NCBI GenBank assembly: GCA_013002625.1 | Contig: JABDJE010000053.1 | Span: 1 to 27,039 of the forward strand | DNA: 27,039 nt | Source: Saprospiraceae bacterium | GTDB lineage: Bacteria; Bacteroidota; Bacteroidia; Chitinophagales; Saprospiraceae | Reading direction: 5' to 3' | Shown here: positions 17,312 to 24,737 of the stretch, one piece after another | How the letters are laid out: each line of letters begins with the position of its first letter | Position numbering within the stretch: position 1 is the first letter of the stretch | Translations under genes and position numbers: made by a program | The notes under the pieces: model-generated | The model's database searches: none | Told to the model about the DNA's origin: nothing | What the model saw: the letters and a program-made list of their open reading frames with translations, nothing else

Positions 17312-18328
17312 TTAACCTTTTACAGTTTGTACAATAACTGCAGCTACTTTATAAGGATCAGCATTGGATGCTGGTCTTCTGTCTTCCAACCATCCTTTCC
17401 ATCCATTTTCCACTGTTGCAATTGGAATTCTTATCGAAGCACCTCTATCCGATACACCGTATGAGAATTTGTCGATAGCTTGCGTTTCATGTCTACCCGT
17501 TAATCGCTTTTCATTATCAGCACCATAGACTTTGATTGCTGCCTGGATTGCTTCTTCAGGTCTGAATTTTTCACATATTTCTTCGTATACTTTTTTCTCA
17601 CCTGCAGTTCTCAAAACTGTATTTGAGAAATTGGCATGCATCCCTGATCCATTCCAATCACCATCAACGGGTTTTGGATGCAAATTAATGCGAACGCCAT
17701 ATTCTTCCCCTACGCGTTCCATGATGTATCTTGCAACCCAAACCTGATCACCAGCTTCCTTAGCCCCTTTTGAGAAGATTTGGTATTCCCACTGACCTTT
17801 CATAACCTCAGCATTCACTCCTTCGATATTGATGCCTGCTTCAATGCAAAGATCTAAATGTCTTTCAGCTATTTCCCTTCCAACAGCATACTCAGCACCA
17901 ACTGAACAGTAATAAGGACCTTGTGGTGGCGGATAATATCCTGAAGCTGGGAAGCCAAGTGGAGTGTGGTGGTCTAAATCCCAGAATGTATACTCTTGTT
18001 CAAAACCAAACCAGAAATCATTGTCATCATCATCAATTGTTGCTCGGCCATTGGAAGCATGTGGTGTTCCATCAGAATTCAAAACTTCACACATAACCAG
18101 ATATCCATTCGATCTGGCAGGATCTGGAAATACACGTACAGGCTTCAGAAGGCAGTCTGAAGCGTTTCCTTCAGCTTGATTGGTAGAAGATCCATCAAAA
18201 GACCAAAGAGGAAGGTCGTCGGGACTTCCATTATACTTATCAGCATCGTAAACTTTAGTTTTGCTTCTCATCATTTGTGTTGGTTCACAACCATCCAACC
18301 AAATGTATTCAAGTTTAATTTTACTCAT
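17312..18328 (-). CDS. glnA: Glutamine synthetase, type II (GSII)
   Basis: ATP-dependent ligation of ammonia to glutamate. The 338-residue length and motifs place it in the compact GSII (eukaryote-like) family rather than the long GSI or GSIII forms: SFDGSSTNQAEG (43-54), FGFEQEY (108-114 region), NGSGMHANFS (226-235), GRHETQ (278-283), DRGASIRIP (294-302) and RRPASNADPY (317-326). There is no GSI adenylylation-loop tyrosine. It ends in the shared terminator region and is divergent from the helical-repeat gene across 138 bases that contain an inverted repeat. GSII genes also occur in other Bacteroidota. Confidence 0.95.
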   Translation of the reverse strand: MSKIKLEYIWLDGCEPTQMMRSKTKVYDADKYNGSPDDLPLWSFDGSSTNQAEGNASDCLLKPVRVFPDPARSNGYLVMCEVLNSDGTPHASNGRATIDDDDNDFWFGFEQEYTFWDLDHHTPLGFPASGYYPPPQGPYYCSVGAEYAVGREIAERHLDLCIEAGINIEGVNAEVMKGQWEYQIFSKGAKEAGDQVWVARYIMERVGEEYGVRINLHPKPVDGDWNGSGMHANFSNTVLRTAGEKKVYEEICEKFRPEEAIQAAIKVYGADNEKRLTGRHETQAIDKFSYGVSDRGASIRIPIATVENGWKGWLEDRRPASNADPYKVAAVIVQTVKG

Positions 18329-18344
18329 GTTTGTCGAATTTCAA

Positions 18345-18353
18345 GCGAAACTA
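18345..18353 (-). promoter_or_regulatory. Candidate -7 element for glnA
   Basis: The minus strand reads TAGTTTCGC, 16 bases upstream of the glnA ATG. The identical 9-mer precedes the universal stress gene at 22682-22690. It resembles TAnnTTTG with a C inserted or substituted. Tentative. Confidence 0.35.
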
Positions 18354-18359
18354 TCTGAT

Positions 18360-18395
18360 ATATCAAAATAAAAAATATTAATGTTTTTTTGATAT
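18360..18395. repeat. Inverted repeat in the glnA upstream region
   Basis: ATATCAAAA at 18360-18368 and TTTTGATAT at 18387-18395 are perfect inverted copies separated by 18 bases. A further similar tract (TTTTTTTGAT) lies at 18454-18463 just before the divergent gene. It could be an operator, or chance in AT-rich DNA. Apart from this and the candidate -7 element, I see nothing more in this 138-base intergenic region. Confidence 0.4.
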
Positions 18396-18466
18396 GTGAT
18401 ATTCAAGTCAATTCTATTCTATAATATTGTGCTGATTATCAGTTAACTATATCTTTTTTTGATGTT

Positions 18467-20011
18467 ATGCCTATAGCACATTCTGACCTGCTATTTAAAT
18501 TGGTGAAGAGCCTGAATAAGTCTGAAAAGCGATTATTTAAGCTGTATGTCAATCGATTATCCAGTAATGAGGATGGTCTGTTTCTTCAGTTATTTTCAAT
18601 TTTAGATAAAGCCACAGCCCTCGATGATTTGAAGTTTCAACAAAAATTAGGGCTTAAGTCCAAAAACCAATACAGCAACATTAAGCGGCATCTATATGCT
18701 CAAATAGTAAAGAGCCTCAGGCTATCCAATCTGAATAAGCACTCGACTATTAATCTTAGAGAGCAAATGGATTACGCCTCTATATTATATACAAAGGGTT
18801 TGTATGAGCAAAGTTTACTTCTATTGGAAAGAATTAAACCTCAAAGTCTGGAGGGAAATTTCATGTTGATGTATTTACAAATTCTGGAACTCCAGAAGAA
18901 GATAGAGTCACGCCATATAACAAGAAGCAGAAAAGTAAAAAACAGGATAGAATCTATCGTCAAGGAATCTCAGGATACACGCAACACAATTTCAAAAACA
19001 AGCGCATTATCTGACTTAAGTCTAAATATTCAGGGTTTGTACATCAAACATGGATTTGCACGAAATACCAAAGACGAGGATATGTGCAAAATATATTTCG
19101 AATCCAACGCGCCCGTTTTCAGAAAAGAGGAAGCATCATTTTATGAAAGCGTGCTTTGGCATCAAAGCAATGTCTGGTACCATTATATGTGTTTGAATTT
19201 CAAACAAAGTCTATCTCACGCCAGGCAATGGGTTGAGCAATTTGATGAAGAAAAACGCATGCTTGATTATGATCCTGATTTATACATGCGTGGTATGCAC
19301 TATGCATTGACGAATTCATTTTACATTGGTGCAAAAGATCAATTCAACGATCTAATGCTTCAATACAGAAACTTCCGTGACAAATACAGCGCAGGCTTTG
19401 CGCAAAACTCCTCTATTATTGATTTTATCTATTTCAATAATGCTGTTTTAAACGAATGTATCATCAATAATAATTATCAGAAAACAGATGCGATTAAAAC
19501 TGAACTGCTAGAACAACTTAAGACATTTTCATCCATGTTGGATCATCATAGAGTCACAATGTTCAACTACAAAATCGCAATGATACATTTGTATGAAGGC
19601 AGATATTCTGACGCGTTGGACTTATTGAACAAAGTGATCAGTACCCAAGAAGATCCACTTCGTCCGGATGTGTTGTGTTACTCCAGATTGCTGCACCTCT
19701 TGTGTCATTTTGGATTAAATAACTTTGATTTGCTTCCAGGCCTTTTAATCAGTGTGCGAAATAGTTTTATTAATAACAATATTTACACTCAGAGTCTTGA
19801 AGCGATGTTTGTATTTTTAAGGAAGGCTATAAAAGCTATGAATTTTGGTATCAATGATGATATTAAAGATCTCCAGGATAAATGGCACAAGTTATTTCAG
19901 TCAAAATATGAAGAATTACCACTTATTTATTTTGATTTTGAAAACTGGTTGCGTAGCCAATCTTATAATTTTAGCATTGAAAAAACCATTGCACTATCAA
20001 AAAGGCATTAA
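18467..20011 (+). CDS. Helical-repeat (TPR-like) protein of unknown function
   Basis: A 514-residue, largely alpha-helical protein without signal peptide or membrane segments, so probably cytoplasmic. The N-terminus (LFKLVKSLNKSEKRLFKLYV) resembles a family widespread in Bacteroidota that begins with a phrase of the form 'LFKLIKSLTKTEKRYFK'. The rest looks like degenerate TPR-type helix pairs, for example YASILYTKGLYEQSLLLLER and HLYEGRYSDALDLLNKVIST. No catalytic motif seen. ATG at 18467 preceded by an AT-rich tract. It overlaps the proposed start of the next gene by 16 bases, suggesting coupled translation. Confidence 0.82.
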   Translation: MPIAHSDLLFKLVKSLNKSEKRLFKLYVNRLSSNEDGLFLQLFSILDKATALDDLKFQQKLGLKSKNQYSNIKRHLYAQIVKSLRLSNLNKHSTINLREQMDYASILYTKGLYEQSLLLLERIKPQSLEGNFMLMYLQILELQKKIESRHITRSRKVKNRIESIVKESQDTRNTISKTSALSDLSLNIQGLYIKHGFARNTKDEDMCKIYFESNAPVFRKEEASFYESVLWHQSNVWYHYMCLNFKQSLSHARQWVEQFDEEKRMLDYDPDLYMRGMHYALTNSFYIGAKDQFNDLMLQYRNFRDKYSAGFAQNSSIIDFIYFNNAVLNECIINNNYQKTDAIKTELLEQLKTFSSMLDHHRVTMFNYKIAMIHLYEGRYSDALDLLNKVISTQEDPLRPDVLCYSRLLHLLCHFGLNNFDLLPGLLISVRNSFINNNIYTQSLEAMFVFLRKAIKAMNFGINDDIKDLQDKWHKLFQSKYEELPLIYFDFENWLRSQSYNFSIEKTIALSKRH

Positions 20012-22059
20012 GTATAATCATCATTTTCACCGCCTTAAATTTCTCTGGTCAATTGAAGGCTCAAGATATCCCTCTTGAAATTACGGATCAGATAGAGGCT
20101 TTTCTCGAGGAACAATCCGATGATGTTGATATCTTGCTATTGTACGATCTATTACAGTCTTATACCAAAAAACCACTCAATCTTAATAGAGCTGAATATG
20201 AAGATCTGATTGAGTTGCGCTTATTGACACCAATCCAAATCAATAATATTCTAGACCACAGAAACACCTATGGTAATTTTATTGCCATTGAAGAATTACA
20301 GAGTGTTCCTGGCATGGGGATAGAGGATATCAAACGTATCAGAAACTTCCTGGGTGTTACAAGCGGTCCAAATGTAAATCTGAATGTTCCTCAGTTATTT
20401 GTACAATCAGACCAGGATTTACTCCTGAGATGGTCCAGGGTACTGGAAGAAAAGAAAGGCTATATTCCTAATTCTAATGGAGATATTCCATATCAGGGAG
20501 ATGCTAATAAATATCTGGTAAGATTTGCAGGCAGCTATGAAACCAATTTGAGATATGGTTTTATCGCCGAAAAAGATGCCGGTGAGCCCTTTATGCAAAG
20601 CGCAAAAGATCTGGGTTTTGACTACCTGACTTTTCATGCCTATCTCAGGGACTACAGTGATAAAATCAAAACCATTGCGTTGGGCGATTATTCGTTAAGT
20701 CTTGGTCAGGGCTTAATTGAACATAATGCCTTTGGAGCTGGCAAAAGTGCTTTTGTGACCAATATTAAAAAAGGTGGGCGTATAATTCGGCCTTATAGTT
20801 CAGTCCTTGAAAATGGTTTTTATCGTGGTGTTGCAACGACGATAAGTCCAATTGAAAATATAGAACTTTCTGTGTTTGCCAGTTCAACCAAACGTGATGG
20901 TAATGTGCTGTTGAGCGATACAATAGAAGGCGCATCTTCTGCAATTTTATTTTCATCCTTACAGGAAAGTGGAAATCATAGAACTGTAAATGAAATAGAA
21001 GATAAGGATGCTGTTGATTTAAAAACAATTGGTGCAACACTCAAATACAAAAGTAAGGGGTGGAGTCTGGCATTTAATAATTTGAATCATTACTTCGCTG
21101 CTGATTTGGGGCGGTCAAATGCCTTGTATAATCTGTATAGATTTCAAGGTGATCAATTGTCGAATTACAGTTTGGATTTTAGCTACCGGTTAAGGAATTA
21201 TAACTTCTTTGGCGAATTGGCAATGGATTCAGGTGGAGGAACGGCCATGCTTATGGGGGCATTGGTCTCGCTGGATAGAAGTTTTAACCTGGCTGTACTT
21301 TATAGAAGTTACTCTGAGAATTATAACGCTCTTAATCCCAATTCTTTTGGCGAATCAACAAGTTTTACAAATGAAAATGGACTTTATCTAGGGATATCTT
21401 ACAATTTAAGTAAGCGTTGGAGGTTCAATGCCTATGTAGATATTTGGCAACATCCATGGATTAGATTTACTATTAATAAACCATCCGATGGCATCGAATA
21501 CGTAGCCAGACTGGATTATTTCGTAAAGCGGAAGTTTAATGCCTATGTGCAATTCTTATATGAGCGTAAACTGGACAACCTGTCAACAGACGATATTATT
21601 ACCGTAGCAGATAATCAGGTACGGCACAGGTTGCGGTGGCATTTTAATACGAATGTAAACAAGCAACTGGAATTGAGAACTAGAATTGAAGTATCAAGGT
21701 TCGATAATCCGCTTGTAACCGAATGGGGATATATGGTCTATCAGGATATTATCTTCCGGTCCATCAATAGCCCTTTATCCTTTACGACAAGGTTCGCATT
21801 ATTTGATACAGATGGTTTTGATTCACGCATATTTGCTTTTGAGAATTCAATTTTGTACGAATTCACAATCCCATCATATTTTGACCAGGGCTTTCGATAT
21901 TATGTGAACTTGCGTTATAATGTCAACTATAATTTTACAGCAGAACTCAGGTATTCAAGAACACATAATATCAATAGAGATGACTTCAGCAGCGGAAACG
22001 AACTTATTGACGGTGATACCAAGTCTGAAATCAAAGCCCAGGTATTATATAATTTTTAG
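19996..22059 (+). CDS. Exported helix-hairpin-helix (ComEA-like) protein with outer-membrane beta-barrel; probable ATC start
   Basis: The frame contains two helix-hairpin-helix motifs (about residues 60-120: LNLNRAEYEDLIELRLL and ELQSVPGMGIEDIKRIRNFL) followed by roughly 550 residues of alternating aromatic beta-strands ending LYNF, typical of an outer-membrane barrel. The first conventional start, TTG 20053, would skip the export signal. Directly upstream in the same frame lies a good signal peptide: codons K-K-A-L-S-I-I-I-I-F-T-A-L-N-F-S-G-Q-L-K-A then Q-D, preceded by ATC at 19996. No ATG, GTG or TTG exists between an in-frame TGA and that point, so ATC is the best start (687 residues). 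HhH folds bind DNA non-specifically, so a role in DNA binding or uptake at the outer membrane is conceivable but unproven; the fold may be purely structural. Confidence 0.8.
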   Translation: MKKALSIIIIFTALNFSGQLKAQDIPLEITDQIEAFLEEQSDDVDILLLYDLLQSYTKKPLNLNRAEYEDLIELRLLTPIQINNILDHRNTYGNFIAIEELQSVPGMGIEDIKRIRNFLGVTSGPNVNLNVPQLFVQSDQDLLLRWSRVLEEKKGYIPNSNGDIPYQGDANKYLVRFAGSYETNLRYGFIAEKDAGEPFMQSAKDLGFDYLTFHAYLRDYSDKIKTIALGDYSLSLGQGLIEHNAFGAGKSAFVTNIKKGGRIIRPYSSVLENGFYRGVATTISPIENIELSVFASSTKRDGNVLLSDTIEGASSAILFSSLQESGNHRTVNEIEDKDAVDLKTIGATLKYKSKGWSLAFNNLNHYFAADLGRSNALYNLYRFQGDQLSNYSLDFSYRLRNYNFFGELAMDSGGGTAMLMGALVSLDRSFNLAVLYRSYSENYNALNPNSFGESTSFTNENGLYLGISYNLSKRWRFNAYVDIWQHPWIRFTINKPSDGIEYVARLDYFVKRKFNAYVQFLYERKLDNLSTDDIITVADNQVRHRLRWHFNTNVNKQLELRTRIEVSRFDNPLVTEWGYMVYQDIIFRSINSPLSFTTRFALFDTDGFDSRIFAFENSILYEFTIPSYFDQGFRYYVNLRYNVNYNFTAELRYSRTHNINRDDFSSGNELIDGDTKSEIKAQVLYNF

Positions 22060-22592
22060 AAACCGTATTCAAGTCCAATTGTAAGGACTGAGTTCTTGAT
22101 GTCCGCAAATTCAGTTCCTTCAATATCAGACATTCCTATACTGTACCGTGCATCAATCGTAATATTACTAAGTTTAACGCCTGCACCAAATTGCACACCA
22201 AAGTCTCCACTATTATAAATATCACTTACATCATTATCACCGTTGAAAGCAGATGTCATAAAACTGCCGTATACCCCACCCTGTGCAAATACGGAAGGCA
22301 GAATGCCAAATCTTAACATTATTGGAATATCGATATACGATAATTTTAATTCTTCGGGACCATTTTCCTGGCTTGCACCTTTTTTAGAATACAATACACC
22401 AATATTCAAATCGGTAGACCCAAATACATTAAATTCAAGATAACCACCAAACTGCCAGGATAAGATGGTTGCATTTTCTTCGACATCACCTGTTAAGTTG
22501 GCTACATTGGCTCCAACACGTGCGCCGAAGCTTTGTGCATTTAATCCTAAGGCAAATAGAAAAAAGCTGGAAATAAGAATTAATTTTTTCAT
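22056..22592 (-). CDS. Small outer-membrane beta-barrel protein (porin/PorT-like family)
   Basis: The 178-residue protein has a signal peptide (MKKLILISSFFLFALGLNAQ) and a repeated amphipathic beta-strand pattern with glycine and aromatic residues: SFGARVGANVANL, WQFGGYLEFNVFGS, LNIGVLYSKKG, PIMLRFGILPSVFAQGGVYG, FGVQFGAGVKLSN and a C-terminal VLTIGLEYGF. This fits the eight-stranded outer-membrane barrel family (OMP_b-brl_2/PorT-like) common in Bacteroidota. Specific function unknown. Its end overlaps the convergent HhH-barrel gene by 4 bases. It is divergent from the stress-protein gene across 105 bases. Confidence 0.85.
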   Translation of the reverse strand: MKKLILISSFFLFALGLNAQSFGARVGANVANLTGDVEENATILSWQFGGYLEFNVFGSTDLNIGVLYSKKGASQENGPEELKLSYIDIPIMLRFGILPSVFAQGGVYGSFMTSAFNGDNDVSDIYNSGDFGVQFGAGVKLSNITIDARYSIGMSDIEGTEFADIKNSVLTIGLEYGF

Positions 22593-22659
22593 ATTAAGAT
22601 TTTATGGTATTAAGATAATTATAATCTAAAGCTTCAACAAACAATAATTTCTAACTTTA

Positions 22660-22690
22660 TTGAACACTGTTAACTTTTAATTAGTTTCGC
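22660..22690 (+). promoter_or_regulatory. Candidate promoter of the universal stress protein gene
   Basis: TTG at 22660-22662 is followed after 19 bases by TAGTTTCGC at 22682-22690, a spacing that fits the Bacteroidota -33/-7 promoter layout. The -7 element departs from TAnnTTTG but is identical to the one ahead of glnA. The ATG comes 7 bases after the box, so the transcript would be nearly leaderless. Confidence 0.4.
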
Positions 22691-22697
22691 AATTACT

Positions 22698-23549
22698 ATG
22701 AAGAAAATATTGTTCCCGACTGACTTCTCTCCAACCGCTAATAATGCATTTGTATATTCATTGGCGATGGCCAATAAAATAGACGCCGAAATTATTGCAA
22801 TGCACGTCTATAACATGCCGGATATCAAACGCATGAAAAAACTACCCAGCACACTTACAGAAGTCTATAACGATATCGAATTTGAAGAATTTGAAAATTT
22901 CAGAGATGCAATTCCTATACTACGCGAAATTGCTCAAAAGCAAAATCGAACAAATGTGAAGCTTAGCCATATGCTGGTTAAGGGCGAGTCCATCCCTTGC
23001 ATTGCAAGGGTTGCACAAAAGGAAGATGTAGACTATGTAATCATGGGTACCAAGGGGGCAGGTAAGCTGAAAGAAATGGTAATGGGCTCAACCACTTCTG
23101 GTGTAATTCAAAAAGTTAAGAAAATCATCATTTCGGTGCCTGAACAGGCAGAATTTGATGGATTGATTGATGACATCGTATTTCTAACCAACTTTAAGCC
23201 AGAAGATACAAAAGCCATCAATGACCTGATCGACTTTGCAAGACCATTTCCAAACTTCAGAATACATTGTTTACATATAGATCCTGTGGGAAAGGATCCT
23301 GAGGGCAAAGCCATGGAGGCTTGGAAAGCTGATTTGAAACTGGATTATCCTCATATCTCTTATCATAGTTTAGAATCCGATAATTCTGCGACAGCATTGG
23401 AGGGATTTTGTGAAAAAAATAATATTGATTTCGTCACATTATTGCCAAGAAAAAGAACTTGGATTCAAAGGCTCCTTGGATCATCATTTAGCTTGAAGAT
23501 GGCTCACAGACTTAAAGTGCCTTTGATGACCTTATCGCATTATTCGTAG
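22698..23549 (+). CDS. Universal stress protein with tandem UspA domains
   Basis: The 283-residue protein contains two UspA-like domains. The first (1-148) starts KKILFPTDFSPTANNAF and carries the ATP-binding pattern GTKGAGKLKEMVMGSTT (117-133). The second (about 155-283) is degenerate: it has no G-x2-G-x9-G-S/T motif, only LLGSSFSLKMAHRLKVPLM near the C-terminus. This asymmetry is usual for tandem UspA proteins in Bacteroidota. Its cellular partner is unknown. The last 10 bases overlap the convergent NamZ gene. Confidence 0.92.
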   Translation: MKKILFPTDFSPTANNAFVYSLAMANKIDAEIIAMHVYNMPDIKRMKKLPSTLTEVYNDIEFEEFENFRDAIPILREIAQKQNRTNVKLSHMLVKGESIPCIARVAQKEDVDYVIMGTKGAGKLKEMVMGSTTSGVIQKVKKIIISVPEQAEFDGLIDDIVFLTNFKPEDTKAINDLIDFARPFPNFRIHCLHIDPVGKDPEGKAMEAWKADLKLDYPHISYHSLESDNSATALEGFCEKNNIDFVTLLPRKRTWIQRLLGSSFSLKMAHRLKVPLMTLSHYS

Positions 23550-24721
23550 AGTAAATATCTATTTCTTTTTAGTTTGTACTTATTAAGACCAGGTTGCCAA
23601 CTTGCCCTGATTTCTGGTGCAGTTTTGCCTGTTTCAAGTGCTTTACGCAATGATAAAGTTCCCGCTAATTTTTCAAAAAAATTATTGTCATTGAAAAATG
23701 GAATACCTTCCTTCTCCGCCGCATTGTAGAATTCTAAGAGAAAGGATAAATCCAATTTATGCACTTGAGGAATAGCCCTGAGATCTACACCATAACAAGC
23801 TTTGTTTTCATGTTTGGGATATTTCGACCCTTCATTCGACCGTGGTGTGAATGTGAATGTATAGTTGATTAAATCAGGATGACCAATCACTTGGAATGGT
23901 GCATCTGTTCCCCGGCCAATACTAAAGGTCGTTCCTTCAAAAAAGCAAAGACTAGGGTATAAATTAATGGCCTGATCATTCGGTAAATTTGGAGAAGGTC
24001 TCACGGGCAGACTATATCTGCTGTGCTGACCATAATTGCCGCAAGGAATTACTTCAAGATCACACTTCAGTCCATTTTTCAACCAGTGTTCACCGTTAAT
24101 CATGCGTCCATATTCTCCTATGGTTAATCCATACAGAATAGGCACTGGATGTAATCCTACAAAACTTATAAATTCTGGTTCCATTATAGGCCCGTCAATA
24201 ATATGGCGATTTGGATTGGGCCGATCTAGGATTAATACTTTTATGGCATTTTCTGCCGCAGCTTCCATGACATAATGTAAGGTGGAGATATAGGTGTAAA
24301 AACGTACACCTACATCCTGTATATCGAAGACAAGGATATCTATATCTCTTAATTGCTCCGCTGTTGGTTTTTTGTTTTTACCATATAGACTGATTATGGG
24401 CAGACCCGTCTTATTATCATAACCATCTGACACTTGTTCACCGGCATCTGCTCTGCCACGAAAACCATGCTCAGGAGCGAAGATAGCTGAAACCTGAACT
24501 CCTAATTTTAAAAGACTGTCAACCAGATGGCTGGTTCCGATCTGACTGGTCGGATTTACAACCAATCCAACATTTTTTGAAGTGAGTTGTTTTCGATATA
24601 ATTCGGTGCGTTCAGCGCCGGGAATTATGGCTGCATTTAAATCTTTATTATCTTCATGCTGGCTATAACATGAGAAAATCAGTAATGTATAAATAGCTAA
24701 TTGTAAGACTTTTCGGTACAT
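23540..24721 (-). CDS. DUF1343 / NamZ-type exo-beta-N-acetylmuramidase lipoprotein
   Basis: The 393-residue product has a lipoprotein signal (MYRKVLQLAIYTLLIFSC, Cys18). DUF1343 motifs are strong: APEHGFRGRADAGEQV, GLPIISLYG, DIDILVFDIQDVGVRFYTY, LDRPNPN, GLTIGEYGRM, RPSPNLPNDQA and FEGTTFSIGRGTDAPF. Characterised members (NamZ of Bacillus subtilis and Tannerella) release terminal N-acetylmuramic acid from peptidoglycan fragments, so a role in cell-wall recycling or scavenging is likely. The frame remains open upstream to 24943, but those 74 codons are antisense to the exonuclease gene, and ATG 24721 begins exactly at the lipoprotein signal. The starts of this gene and the divergent exonuclease gene are only 16 bases apart. 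Confidence 0.9.
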   Translation of the reverse strand: MYRKVLQLAIYTLLIFSCYSQHEDNKDLNAAIIPGAERTELYRKQLTSKNVGLVVNPTSQIGTSHLVDSLLKLGVQVSAIFAPEHGFRGRADAGEQVSDGYDNKTGLPIISLYGKNKKPTAEQLRDIDILVFDIQDVGVRFYTYISTLHYVMEAAAENAIKVLILDRPNPNRHIIDGPIMEPEFISFVGLHPVPILYGLTIGEYGRMINGEHWLKNGLKCDLEVIPCGNYGQHSRYSLPVRPSPNLPNDQAINLYPSLCFFEGTTFSIGRGTDAPFQVIGHPDLINYTFTFTPRSNEGSKYPKHENKACYGVDLRAIPQVHKLDLSFLLEFYNAAEKEGIPFFNDNNFFEKLAGTLSLRKALETGKTAPEIRASWQPGLNKYKLKRNRYLLYE

Positions 24722-24737
24722 AATTGCAAGATAGTCA

